NCBI GenBank assembly: GCA_004835665.1 | Contig: RBKR01000004.1 | Location: 744,001 to 808,000 of the forward strand | Source of the DNA: Phoma sp. XZ068 | Taxonomy: Eukaryota; Ascomycota; Dothideomycetes; Pleosporales; Didymellaceae | Direction of reading: 5' to 3' | DNA: 64,000 nucleotides | In this document: positions 54,801-64,000 of the stretch, in pieces | Position numbering within the stretch: position 1 is the first letter of the stretch | How the letters are laid out: each line of letters starts with the position of its first letter | Notes under the pieces: model-generated | The model's database searches: none | Told to the model about the DNA's origin: nothing | Seen by the model: the letters and a program-made list of their open reading frames with translations, nothing else | Made by a program: the position numbers and the translations under genes

Positions 54801-55792
54801 TCAGCCGAGGAGGGTGCTATCGACGGAGCGATTGTGGAGGCCATGGACATGGTACGCTGTTGTGGGATGCTGCTCTGGCTTGCGTTCCTGGTCTTTGCCC
54901 CTGGGCCCATGTGTGCAGTTGGAGAAACTGCAGCCCTCTGGTCGCCGGGAGCTTGTTCTTGCCCGCCTGATTCACGTCTGCGGCCAGGAATGACTCTTCC
55001 GCTCATCATGGTCTGCTGCGGTCCGAACTCGCTTTCGCCTCGGTAGGAAGTCATGGACATTGTTCGCTCATCCGGACGCTCGGGCACGACACGCCCTTGA
55101 GCAGTAGTTCTGGCCATATGGTTCATGTACGGCTGCTGGCGGAAGGTGTTGGCTGGCGATTGATAGCCCTGGCCGGGAGGGCTGAACTGTGGCCGAGGGC
55201 CTGTCGCCAGAGACTGTGACCGATATGGGTCATTGTTCAAGGCGGGCCCACCAGCACCTCCAAAGCGCGGCGGCATCGGCTTGTTGAAGGGCAGCTGGCC
55301 AGGCGGCGAGGGCCGCGAGTCGAAGCGCTGGGGCTGCCCGTATGGCTGGCGCTCTGGTCGCAGTGGCTGCGGCAGATACTGGGGCTGCGGCTGGCGCTGC
55401 TGAGGCGGTCCCTGGGCGTAGCGCGGGTCCGAAGGGTAGCCGTTCGGCGGCTGCAGCGGGCGCTGGTAGTGCTGCGGCGGCTGGTCGTGGCTCGGGGGAC
55501 GCTGGTCGTAGCTGGACTGGGCGCGCTGGTCGTAGGGCGCGGGGGGCCGGCGGTCGTAGCCATTGACGGGCTGGCGCAGGGGCGGGGCGCGGTGCATCAT
55601 GTCGGCCGTCTGCGAGGACATGGTGGCGGCGCGGTCGGGCATCCTCGTGTGCGACTGCGAGGTCATGGTCTGCGAGCGGCCGGCCATGGCAGGGCTCGCC
55701 CCGAAGATGTTCGCAAACGCGGCGTCCCTGGCACCGCCCGAGGGCTGGCCGTACGGCGGCCCTCCGCCCTGCTGGTGCCCGTAGTTGGCCAT
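51871..55792 (-). CDS. rom2: Rho1 guanine nucleotide exchange factor (Rom1/Rom2 type)
   Basis: Rom2-type proteins activate Rho1 in the cell-wall-integrity pathway at the plasma membrane. Exons are 55792-52948, 52900-52044 and 51993-51871 (introns 47 and 50 nt), giving 1274 residues. The first 370 residues are Gln/Pro/Arg/Tyr-rich and disordered. A DEP domain follows (about 377-465, with GADAVDLIAFIIKT and RDSTNEIYQFRE). A DH domain lies at about 557-750 (RQEVISELMYTERDFVKDL and LTKPTTRLARYPLLLEGIL), then a PH domain (about 780-910). A CNH domain (about 945-1240) includes GGRKLALGTDAGVYIVDRK and FEPSFIEIRHMESGGLVH. The last intron has an unusual GTTCGT donor but gives HSSTREILYAYEDE, the expected CNH ending; its stop is at 51871. 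Order and size match fungal Rom2. Confidence 0.95.
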
Positions 55793-56395
55793 GTACGCTC
55801 TTCAGTCGGCGGTGCTCGCTAGGTGTCGCAGCACATTCGCACGCGCCGGGGAAGACTTTTTGGGCGAGGGTCGCTGGCGGGCGGCCGAAATGCGGAGCAG
55901 CACGCGGTTCTGGCGGAGACGCGAGGGATTGGCGTCGGCCGGCGGGCGCTGGCAATGGGCGGCCGCGAGCGCAGGCGATGCGGTGCGTGGCCACGGGAGG
56001 GAGCCCGGGGCGGGGTGCTGGCGGTGAGACGGCGGGTGGACGTCGTGGGCGAGGATGCGGGAGGCTTCGTGCTGTCTCCCCAGCGAGGGGTCCGCGGCGG
56101 CCGTGGGGGCGTCAGCGGCGGGGAGGCAGTGCGAGGGCGAGCGAGTGCTATGAACGAGTGCCTGGGTGGGCGAGCAGTGCGGGTCGGGTGCTGTGCGCAG
56201 CGTGGAGCGAGAGCAAGTCGAGACGCTCCGCCCGAGTGCAGGTGGTCTCTCGTGCTTGGCTCGAAGCCCTCCCGCGCGCCGGGGCCAACAACGGCCAAGA
56301 GGCGTCGACATCCGTCGCTCACCAACGCTGCTGCCCACCACCCGCCGCGCACCCCGTCCCTCTGCATCACGCCGCCGTCGAGCTACACATTCGCC
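55793..56395. promoter_or_regulatory. GC-rich bidirectional promoter, rom2/vma11
   Basis: The 603 nt between two divergent start codons are strikingly rich in G, C and CpG compared with the rest of the window. Long frames are open here on several strands because of composition only. No TATA box is seen; the last 60 nt form a pyrimidine-rich leader before vma11. It must contain both promoters. Confidence 0.55.
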
Positions 56396-57189
56396 ATGTC
56401 GGACCAGATAGACAGCCTCTCGCCGAGCTTCGCGCCGTTCTTCGGCATGGTGAGTGCCGCGCCAGCCAGCGATGACTTCATAAGCTAACCCTCTGCAGAG
56501 CGGCATCTTCTTCGCAGTGAGTCCCTCCCGCCCGCGATAGCTTGAGAACTAAGAACGAACCGCGCGCAGATGACCTTTGGATGTACGGCACCCTGCACGC
56601 CACGAGAGAGACGCACCGGAGCTAACGGGCAACAGGCATGGGAGCTGCCTATGGCACCGCCAAAGCTGGCGTTGGCATTGCTGGCATTGGAACATACAGG
56701 CCCGACCTGATCATGAAGGTGCGAGCTGTGAAGTGCAAGACAGGCGCTCAGGCTGACCATATTCCAGTCCCTCATCCCCATTGTCATGTCTGGTATCTTG
56801 GCCGTCTACGCCCTCGTCATTTCCGTCCTCATCGCCAGCGACATCAAGCCTCCGCCTGAGAAGGAGTACTCGCTGTTTGCTGGATTCTTGCACATGGGCG
56901 CCGGTCTGTCTGTAGGCCTGTCTGGGTTGGCTGCAGGCTACGCAATTGGCATTGTTGGAGACGCTGTACGTGCAAAGTCACCATGTGAGATATTTGACTA
57001 ACAGCCACAGGGTGTCCGCTCGTTCATGCGCCAGTCGAGGATCTTTGTCGGCATGGTCCTCATTCTCATTTTCGCTGAAGTCTTGGGTCTTTACGGGTAT
57101 GTTGGGCTGTAGTACAACTGCACCATCATGATACTAACGTCTGCAGACTCATTGTTGCCCTCATCATGAACACCCGCGCCAGCGGCTGA
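56396..57189 (+). CDS. vma11: V-ATPase proteolipid subunit c'
   Basis: This subunit of the vacuolar ATPase Vo rotor ring carries protons through the membrane; c' (Vma11) is a fungus-specific form. The gene has seven exons: 56396-56449, 56499-56516, 56570-56582, 56636-56718, 56768-56965, 57011-57096 and 57147-57189. The product is 164 residues, the same as yeast Vma11. Two exons are only 18 and 13 nt. Four membrane helices are visible, including GMSGIFFAMTFGCMGAAYG, LIPIVMSGILAVYALVISVL and GLSVGLSGLAAGYAIGIVGD. The proton-carrying glutamate is in ILIFAEVLGLYG. GIAGIGTYRPDLIMKSLIP and MNTR at the C-terminus favour c' over c (Vma3). All junctions are GT-AG and keep frame. Confidence 0.93.
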
Positions 57190-57357
57190 ACAAACAATCC
57201 ATGTCGTCTTCATGTACGAATATTTGGTGTAGAAACACAACACTTGCATGCAACATATCTGGCGTTAGGAGCAGGAAGTCTACGTTGAGGGGGGACGTGT
57301 TTTTAGGGAGTTAGATCGTAAAGCAATGCTGAGGTTGGCAGGTCGAGGAATGCCGTA
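57190..57357. other. vma11 3' flank
   Basis: Only the presumed vma11 3' untranslated region is seen here, directly before a minisatellite. Confidence 0.4.
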
Positions 57358-57540
57358 CTGCTGTATCTAAGGATTCTGCTGTATCTAAGGATTCTGCTGT
57401 ATCTAAGGATTCTGCTATGTCTAAGGATTCTGCTGTATCTAAGGATTCTGCTGTCTAAGGATTCTGCTGTATCGAAGGATTACTGCTTTATCCAAGGATA
57501 CTGCTGTATTTAAAGACTGCTGTATCTAATGGGTACTGCT
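57358..57540. repeat. 18-bp minisatellite, about 10 units
   Basis: The unit CTGCTGTATCTAAGGATT recurs head to tail from 57358. Units 1-3 and 5 are identical; unit 4 is changed and unit 6 is 2 nt shorter. From about 57464 the copies decay progressively (for example TATCCAAGGATA, TATTTAAAGA). The array ends with TACTGCT at 57540. Confidence 0.92.
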
Positions 57541-58412
57541 GGAGTATTACTCTAGCATCAGACGTGTCGCACTGCAAATACATTATATCGCCGACATATT
57601 ATATTGCCGTGGTGGAGTCAGCAAGAATGCACCCAGTCCAACAAAGGGGCCCTTGCATATCGAGCACCGTGGTGCAGTTGGCGACCCTGCCTCGGCCACG
57701 CAGCTCCCGATTGGCAGCGTGGGTGGTTTCCAGCAACACGGATCAATCAATGCATTCGCTGGCTCCGACGGCTGTCAGCCCTGCCAACACCCTGATTGAG
57801 CGCATCAGCGTCGGCTTATGGGCGGCTGGTCAGACCAACTGCCAAACACAGCGCGCGCTGCGGCGCGAGGGATGCTGGCGACGATCACTCAGCGACCTGT
57901 CCCACCACTCAGGCTGAAACGGACAGTCGCCGGCTCAAAGCAGCAGCGACTGCGCAGATACGTGTGTGCGCTGCAGCGCACCCTCATCGTCACGGCGGCA
58001 GACGCTGGCGCTGGCGGCACTGGCGTGGGCACTGCGGGCGCTCTAGCGGGTCGGCTTTGTTGCAGGCCCTGGAGAGCAACGGCGGGTTCCCCACGCGTGC
58101 GTCATCCTAGAAGAATGCGCCTCAGGTAACCCCCGCCGTGCTGAGGGACCGTTATATCCAGAGTGCCCCTGGTCCTGGGTGCACGCTGCAACACCGGCTG
58201 CCGTCCTCTCCCGTTATCCGCCCACACGCTGTCGTTCTGCCATACAGTGCAGTCTGCCATACAGCCTGCCATACAGCAGTCTGCCCACCGCGCCCACCCG
58301 CACCGGCCTGCAATGCTCTGAGTAGGACCGGAAACAGCTCCCCGGACCTCGCGACTCCCCTTCCGCTTCTGCCCTCCCAAGCGACCCTAGATCGGCGCCC
58401 GACGCAGCAACC
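57541..58412. other. intergenic, upstream region of PKA gene
   Basis: Frames open here on the plus strand have no recognisable domain and overlap each other. The final 200 nt are C-rich, with a few CATACAG-type repeats at 58241-58280, and form the likely promoter and leader of the kinase gene. Confidence 0.4.
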
Positions 58413-59906
58413 ATGGCGACCACCGTCAACCGGCTGCTCCACCCGATTGAGCACCACCGCGAAAAGAAGGAGGGTGCGCGCAAGCCCTCGATTCCGCTGC
58501 ACGACCGCAACGACTCGGCCATGGACAAGCCGCGCGCCGACGAGAAGCACACGCTGGCCCAGTGGGAGGCCCAACGGCACACCCTCAGCCCGGACGAGAT
58601 CGACAAGGATCCGGAGCAGAAGACGGTCGGCCACTCGAGCAAGGTCCTGCGCCAGGAGGACTTTGAGCTGATCAAGACGCTCGGCACCGGTGCGCATCGC
58701 AGGAACCATGGGCATGCGCACTCACTGACTGCGGCCAGGCACATTTGCGCGCGTATGGCTGGTGCGCCTGAAAGACGCGCAGCAGGACGACCGAGACAAG
58801 GTCTTTGCCCTGAAGATCCTGCGCAAGGTCGACGGTGCGTGTGTTGAAGTCGTGTGCATGCAGCGCTGACAGACGCAGTCATCCGTCTCAAGCAAGTCGA
58901 GCACGTCCGGAACGAGCGCAATGTCCTCGCCAAAGTCGCCGGCCACCCCTTCATCACCACAATGGTAGCCAGCTTCCAGTCCATGGACTCGCTATACATG
59001 GTCGTATGTCTCACCTCGACCGCCCGTGACCAACCAATAACATGTACAGCTCGACTACTGCCCCGGCGGCGAGGTCTTTAGCTATTTAAGACGAGCGCGA
59101 CGCTTCAACGAGCCCACCTCACAATTCTACGCCGCCGAGATTGTACTAATACTGGAGTTTCTGCACGAGCGAGAAGGCGTGGCCTACCGCGATCTGAAGC
59201 CCGAGAACATCCTCATCGACGCCGAAGGACACCTTAAGCTGGTCGACTTTGGGTTTGCAAAGAAAGTAGAGAATAGTGCGTGCATGAATCAATTGTTGAT
59301 AGTTGACTAACATGACCAGGGGAAACATATACATTATGCGGCACACCAGAATACCTCGCCCCAGAAGTCATCAGAAATACAGGTACGCAACTCGCACTTA
59401 TACCTGAGCGAGACTGACAACCCAGGCCACGGCACAGCAGTAGACTGGTGGGCCTTTGGCATCCTCGTCTACGAATTCCTCGTCGGCCAACCCCCCTTCT
59501 GGGACCAAAACCCCATGAAAATCTACGAGCAGTGCGTAGCAATCCTCAACCTTCTAACCCCTCTCACTGCTGATATACCCCCAGAATCGTCGAAGGCAAA
59601 GTCCGCTTCCCCAGCGCCATGTCCGCCCCCGCGCGCGACCTCATCTCGGGCCTCTGCACCGTCGACGTGTCCAAACGCCTCGGCAACATCGCAGGCGGGG
59701 CGTCGCGCGTGCGCCAGCACGAGTGGTTCAAGGACATTGACTGGGAGAAGATGTACAACCGCGAGGTGGAGGGGCCGATTGTCCCGCATTTGAGGGGGCC
59801 GGCGGATACGCGGAATTTCGACGAGTATGAGGATGAGAGCGCGACGCGGGATCCGTATACGAAGGAGTTGAGTGATAGGTGGGATGCGCATTTTAAGGAT
59901 TTTTAG
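58413..59906 (+). CDS. cAMP-dependent protein kinase catalytic subunit
   Basis: This AGC-family kinase is released from its regulatory subunit by cAMP and controls growth and development in fungi. Seven exons give 404 residues: 58413-58689, 58739-58834, 58879-59003, 59050-59275, 59320-59382, 59426-59531 and 59585-59906. The N-terminal 80 residues are disordered and basic. The kinase core shows the glycine loop LGTGTFARVWLV (split by intron 1), FALKILRK (ATP lysine), AYRDLKPENIL in place of YRDLKPEN's usual HRD form, VDFGFAKK, the activation loop TYTLCGTPEYLAPEV and VDWWAFGILVYE. The tail ends WDAHFKDF, the PKA-type hydrophobic motif without a following phosphosite. It is probably one of two fungal PKA catalytic paralogues. 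Confidence 0.94.
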
Positions 59907-60573
59907 TGTATGAACGAGTGAGTGAGCGAGCGAGTGAGAGGGAGAGAGACGAAGGGGTGGAGAAGAGAATTGGAAGGGCATGTGAATGGAGATGGCAGTG
60001 TGGATGCGCAAGGCCAAGCGGCTCAACCCGACATCACACGCGTGGCCAGGACGGACCGCGTCACGTCTGAACGAGAAAGGGTTCTGGCGTTTTTTTCTTC
60101 TTCTTTGGGTGGTATGTTTGCCTGCCTTGACTGCCTTGAGAGGTTAGGTTTCGCCTGAAGTGAGGGCTGGTCTGTGGTTTGCCTGTAGTACTGAACGATT
60201 TGGCCTGGTTGAAAGGCTGGTTGAAAGGCTGATTGATTGAAAGGGATGGGTGGATGGTTTGAAGGCTCTTTCTTCTTCTGGATATATGCATATACGTTAG
60301 CGTGGCGCGTCGTCACTTGTACTATAGCGACGAATCGATGATTGATCGAATTATTGATTAACATTACTCTTGGGTCTATGGGAAGTTGGACGTATGGACG
60401 CCTTGTGGAAGGTATAAGAAAGAATGGACGGAATGAACGAGCAATCATGCTCGATGGATGTGACAAGGCTAACGAGTCTGGAAATGAGTACAGCTGGATT
60501 TACGGTACTCCTGGTCGTTATGCTTAGGACTTCTTATGGAAAGATGTACTGGCGGATGAACGAACAATCGATA

Positions 60574-60603
60574 CTCACGCTCACGCTCACGCTCACGCTC
60601 ACG
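60574..60603. repeat. CTCACG hexanucleotide microsatellite
   Basis: Five perfect CTCACG units are followed by a decaying CTCTCAC. The short open frame that reads it as Leu-Thr repeats is not a gene. Confidence 0.9.
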
Positions 60604-60710
60604 CTCTCACTCAACGAGAACGAGAACGCAAGTCTGGAAGTAAATATGTAGCCAACTTACCCTTTCTCCCGCCCTCTCGCAGAACTGAACTGATACTCAC
60701 CGGCGACCAG

Positions 60711-60750
60711 TTCAGTGCAGTTCAGTGCAGTACAGTGCAGTTCAGTGCAG
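60711..60750. repeat. 10-bp tandem repeat, 4 units
   Basis: Four 10-bp units TTCAGTGCAG (the third is TACAGTGCAG) lie head to tail, preceded by a partial copy. Confidence 0.9.
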
Positions 60751-60810
60751 TCCATCTTCTTCCTCCATTCCTTCGCTGGAAACATCTCACCTCACATCCA
60801 ACGTCTACGT

Positions 60811-61347
60811 CTACCCAGTCAAACTAAATAGCGCAGCAGCATATGCTACAACTACAACTACAGCTCTCCCCACGCCGCTGAAATCAAACAACGCAGCCTT
60901 GGTATCTACCAACGCACAACCATCGCCCTCAAGCAGCGACGGAAAATGCGTCAAAACTGAAGTGTTCCGTCGTTCTTGTACTTCGCGCTGGTGGAACGAA
61001 GTAGTACAAGGCTGGCATGCTGGCGTGGGGGAGTTTAGTTGTCTCTGTTTCTGCTTCTGCACTGCTGTGGTGATTAGTGTGTTGCTACTATTTCTGCCTT
61101 TTCCAGGCGGGTTGGGAAGACTAGGGAGAGGGAGAGGAGAGGGATAGGTGTAGATAGGGGTGGGGTGTAGGCAGACTGGACATGTTAATATGCTACGCAT
61201 AGGTGGTGAAGATATCAGTGCTTGTGCTTGTGCTGGGGAAAATAATGCAGCGGGAGTGGAGAGGTCAAGATATGTCGTCGGCTTTGCTTTCTTGGTGGGA
61301 GACAAGGGTGACGAGAGTGGAGACGGTGTTTGGGTTCTCGTAATCAT
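60811..61347 (-). CDS. possible small Pro/Ser-rich protein with two CxxC pairs
   Basis: I do not recognise a family. From a true ATG at 61347 the frame encodes 178 residues: MITRTQTPSPLSSPLSPTKK, a Pro-rich middle with TCPVCLHPTPIYTYP, then ACQPCTTSFHQREVQERR and a hydrophobic end (GRAVVVVVAYAAALFSL). The two CxxC pairs about 55 residues apart could form one metal site. The frame lies in repeat-rich, gene-poor sequence and no homology is evident, so it may be a chance ORF. Confidence 0.3.
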   Translation of the reverse strand: MITRTQTPSPLSSPLSPTKKAKPTTYLDLSTPAALFSPAQAQALISSPPMRSILTCPVCLHPTPIYTYPSPLPLPSLPNPPGKGRNSSNTLITTAVQKQKQRQLNSPTPACQPCTTSFHQREVQERRNTSVLTHFPSLLEGDGCALVDTKAALFDFSGVGRAVVVVVAYAAALFSLTG

Positions 61348-63149
61348 TCGTGCGGTGTAGTGTACTGAGGTGAGTTGAGGAGTCCGTACTCAGGTACGGC
61401 GTTGAGACCTAAGTACGGTCGGAGAAGCATCTTCTCCGTGTGAAATCAAGACCGCAGCAGGAAGAAAGGTGACATGCAGCGTCATCCATGCGACGCTGCA
61501 GTCCAGTCTAGCATCTGCGCGCAGTGAAGTCGTCAACGTCTCGCGTGACATGTCGTGGAAATAGATGGATCGAACATCGCCAGCCGGATCTACAGCCGCG
61601 TTGTCACTTCCCCGCCGTCACCCACACAGGCCTGCTTCTCCGGTGTCAAGATGATGACAACGTCAAGTGACGTATAGACACCTCATGCGGCGCATGTCGT
61701 TCGTATTCACAGTCGCAGTGCTTCTACGGTGGAACACCCCGGAGTTGCACCCACCGGGAAGACTTTGGAAACGTTGCAGGCTCGCTGTGAATTTCCTATT
61801 GCTGGCTGTTTCTGGTTATTTCAGCAACGAATGCGAATGCGAGCGCTTGTCTTTGACGACGTGTGGCGGAAAGTGCCGTTTGAAACATTGAGAACGTCTT
61901 GAGGGGATAATCCGAGGTGAGGTGGGAGTTCAGATTTAGTCACGGATGACTAACGTGAGTTACTTCTGCAGGAGCAATTGGTGAGGAGTGTAATTGGGTC
62001 GGCGTGGAGTTGTAGACATCCGCATGTGGTAATGCATAGGTATTATCTGCCAAGAACATGGTAGTCTGCTTGCCGATATCAGATACGTGCTCGGCGGGAT
62101 GCTCGGTGGACGCCATTCAAAGTCTCACGGGGGATGGGAATCCGAGAAACCCATAGACAAAGCAGTCGCTGATAGCGTGCTTGCAGGCCCTGATAAGGTG
62201 AGAGATACGGGGCTCGAGATACGAGGCAGGTTCAGCTACGAAGGATTGATGTCTGAAGAAGCTCAGCATGTCAGACTCACCCGATTCGGCGACCCGCATA
62301 CAGTTCGCTTGGTGGTTGGCAGCGCGGCTATGCCGGGTTGGGTCGATATCAGATCAGGCTTTGTAGACAACGTGCAGCACCAGTGGCAACGTCAAGGCTC
62401 AAGGTCAAGGTCAAGCGGCGGTAGTGGAAAAGAAAGGGGGATTCACAGCCAAACAATCTCTCTAGCCGTCGGTAAGATGGACACGAGGGCAGGGGAGATG
62501 GGAGGATGAGTTGTTCGCTGGACGGTTGTCGCAGGGTTAGCCTAGGATTGCGGCCGTCTTGGTGCGAACCAGAGAGTGACACTTGCAGTGGAACCGTCTG
62601 CTGCAGGCTGTCTCGGGCTGCAGCGTTACAAGCTTACGCGTGCGTCTGCAGCGCAGGCAGGTTGTTGGATTCGCAGCAGAAGTTGGGCGGGCGGGCTGCA
62701 GGAGGGCAGGTAAAGGCGAGCGAACCGGGTGGGTTTGCTCATTAGAGCGATCGATTCAGCGGCCGAGCTTGGAAGACATGGACATGGGCAAGGCCATGGA
62801 CGGGTGCGCGTAGAGACAACAACCATAGCGCACTCCTTTCCGGAGCAGCCCTCGACCTGACCTGAATACGCTCCTTTATCACCCGCGCCGCCGCTATTTC
62901 GTGTGTGTTCTGCGTCTAATTTGAGCTGCTGTTCTGCGTCTAATTCGAGCTGCTGTTCTGCGTTTCCTCTGAGCGTGTTCTGAGGTCACCGCTGATCACA
63001 TCACACTCACAGCGGCGATCGAGCGATTGAGCAGCGACGGCAGCACACTGCTCGACGCTGCCCGCCTCGCAACAGGCACCGCTGATACCACGGCTCTTGC
63101 GAAGCACTCCCCCCGACTGCATGCCCACGGCCACGGGCTGCTCGCCGTC
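61348..63149. other. gene-poor interval before the right-edge gene
   Basis: No gene is recognised. A plus-strand frame at 62087-62509 has biased Gly/Arg composition and no domain. AAGGTC-type short repeats occur near 62395-62415. The last 150 nt become very GC-rich, continuous with the gene that follows. Confidence 0.4.
62907..62962. repeat. 24-bp tandem repeat, about 2.3 units
   Basis: Two 24-bp units (GTTCTGCGTCTAATTY then GAGCTGCT) at 62907-62930 and 62931-62954 differ at one base and are followed by the first 8 nt of a third. Confidence 0.85.
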
Positions 63150-64000
63150 ATGAGCAGCATCAAGTCGTCGCGGCGCTTCCTGCCGCGCTTCCTGCGGCGG
63201 AGCAGCGCAACCAGCAGCACCACGCGCTCCAACGTGAGCAGCGCCGGCAGCGACGCAGGCCGGCGGGCCCCGAGCACGCTGCGGAAGAGCCTCTCGCTGG
63301 GCAAGCTGGCCGAGCACTCGGCGGCAGAGGTGCGCAGCAGCGACGAGCAGAGTGCAGAGGCCCGGCTGGTCAGGTCGGAGGTGCTGCAGAAGCCCGACGC
63401 TCGCGCCGAGCCGCCCGCGCTGCTCTCGCTGCACTCGCAGACGGCGACGGCCAGCCCCAGCAGCAGCTCGCCCGCGCACACAAGGGCCTCGACGACGACG
63501 TCCGCCGACGCGCTCGAGAGAGACGCGCCGCAGTCGACCGCCGCGGACTGTCCGCAGGTCACGCTCGAGGAGCCCACGCCGGTGCTGCCGCCCGTTGCAG
63601 CGCCAGCCAAGGCCGGCCCGCCGCCGTCGCCCGCGCGCTCGTCTGAAGCTGCCGCAGACCTGACCTCCGCAGACGAGCCCTCCGCAGACGAGCCCTCCGC
63701 AGACGAGCCCTCGGCAGCGCCAGTGCAGCCTCCACACCCAGCGCTCGAACTGCACCCACAACAAGCACAACACCCACAACACCCACAACACCCACAACAC
63801 CCACAACACCCACAACACCCACAACACCCACAACACCCACAACACCCACAACACCCACAACACCCACAACACCCACAACACCCACAACACCCACAACACC
63901 CACCCCCCGAGCGCCGCCAGTCCCTCGTCGCCCACGCCGATGCCCGCGTAATCCGCACGCTGCTGGCCCCCGACGCTCCCCTCGCGCCGCCGCCCGCCGA
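63150..64000 (+). CDS. 5' part of an unknown gene with SADEP and HPQ repeats (runs off window)
   Basis: I do not recognise the protein. From the ATG at 63150 the frame stays open for 283 codons to the right edge with no stop. The N-terminus is basic (MSSIKSSRRFLPRFLRRSS), followed by a Ser/Arg/Ala-rich region (STLRKSLSLGKLAEHSAAE). Three perfect SADEP repeats, then Leu-His-Pro-Gln and 14 perfect His-Pro-Gln triplets, then PPPERRQSLVAHADARVIRT complete the visible part. Third codon positions are almost all G or C outside the repeat, which argues for real coding and explains the long open frames on the opposite strand. All of the visible part looks disordered; any folded domain should lie beyond the window. 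Confidence 0.68.
   Translation, partial: MSSIKSSRRFLPRFLRRSSATSSTTRSNVSSAGSDAGRRAPSTLRKSLSLGKLAEHSAAEVRSSDEQSAEARLVRSEVLQKPDARAEPPALLSLHSQTATASPSSSSPAHTRASTTTSADALERDAPQSTAADCPQVTLEEPTPVLPPVAAPAKAGPPPSPARSSEAAADLTSADEPSADEPSADEPSAAPVQPPHPALELHPQQAQHPQHPQHPQHPQHPQHPQHPQHPQHPQHPQHPQHPQHPQHPQHPPPERRQSLVAHADARVIRTLLAPDAPLAPPPA
63666..63710 (+). repeat. 15-bp coding repeat, 3 units (SADEP)
   Basis: Three perfect copies of TCCGCAGACGAGCCC encode Ser-Ala-Asp-Glu-Pro three times; a diverged copy (TCGGCAGC) follows. Confidence 0.92.
63771..63896 (+). repeat. 9-bp coding minisatellite, 14 units (HPQ)
   Basis: Fourteen perfect copies of CACCCACAA encode His-Pro-Gln without a single substitution; a partial unit follows at 63897. 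Confidence 0.95.

Larger units (their letters stand above)
59907..60810. other. intergenic, PKA 3' flank with microsatellites
   Basis: There is no recognised gene. The first 50 nt contain GAGTGAGC/GAGAGG-type purine-rich simple sequence, and two further simple repeats are listed separately. Confidence 0.45.

Noticed and set aside
55802..56506. Long open frames on both strands of the rom2/vma11 intergenic region
   Set aside because: High GC content makes stops rare; composition is Arg/Ala/Pro-rich with no domain, and the region is needed as a promoter for two clear genes.
60424..60651. Open frame with Leu-Thr repeats
   Set aside because: It is a translation of the CTCACG microsatellite.
62940..63958. 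Two long minus-strand open frames (over 300 codons) rich in Trp-Val-Leu or Cys-Gly repeats
   Set aside because: They are the complements of the plus-strand HPQ repeat and GC-rich coding sequence; the plus frame has codon-like G/C third positions and the minus frames do not look like protein.
1..64000. CRISPR array, transposase, integrase or phage genes
   Set aside because: None seen; tandem repeats here are head-to-tail satellites without spacers, and the DNA is eukaryotic.

Overview
The window looks like nuclear chromosomal DNA of a filamentous ascomycete (Pezizomycotina). Most genes have short introns (about 44-60 nt) with GTRNGY-type donors and CTRAC/CTGAC branch points. Typical filamentous-fungal genes are present: an ApsA-type cortical protein, a HET-domain protein, a large-subunit secreted catalase, an eisosome Pil1 paralogue and peroxisomal 4-coumarate-CoA-ligase-like enzymes. 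Gene content and style suggest Dothideomycetes, perhaps Pleosporales; that placement is inference. I see no viral, plasmid or intact transposon sequence.

Layout, left to right. 1-10.3 kb: a thiamine-binding (Ecm15/UPF0045) gene, an intron-containing tRNA-Val(AAC), apsA and the Hsp90 co-chaperone cns1. 11.4-19.4 kb: mitochondrial serine hydroxymethyltransferase, an unknown membrane protein, the checkpoint gene mad1, the PP2A methyltransferase ppm1 and, divergent from it, rpb5. 19.7-25.1 kb: a 5'-degraded tRNA-Gln, a PTS1-bearing 4CL-like ligase, a divergent 3-hydroxyacyl-CoA-dehydrogenase-like gene, a small Cys-rich ORF and a soluble cytochrome b5 that also ends in a PTS1-like tripeptide. 25.5-32.7 kb: two unknown proteins, an alpha/beta hydrolase and the catalase, all on the minus strand. 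35-45 kb: a Pil1 paralogue, sec24, a second PTS1 4CL-like ligase, an unknown protein and ipk1. 45.5-51.2 kb: a DUF952 protein, a HET-domain gene followed by a degenerate 23-bp array, and a haspin kinase. 51.9-60 kb: the Rho1 exchange factor rom2, V-ATPase subunit c' (vma11) and a PKA catalytic subunit. 60-64 kb: microsatellite-rich, gene-poor DNA, then the 5' part of an unknown gene that leaves the right edge and encodes 14 His-Pro-Gln repeats.

Most genes are ordinary housekeeping or signalling genes, and I see no operon-like or biosynthetic cluster. The nearest thing to a functional grouping is 20-25 kb: an acyl/aryl-CoA ligase and a cytochrome b5, both with predicted peroxisomal signals, flanking a hydroxyacyl-CoA-type dehydrogenase. 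Several cell-cycle or polarity regulators (apsA, mad1, ppm1, haspin, rom2, PKA) also lie here, probably by chance. I did not find a clear undescribed system. The best leads are the PTS1 cytochrome b5, a start codon apparently split by an intron in the Pil1 gene, the 23-bp array behind the HET gene and the unknown repeat-bearing gene at the right edge.
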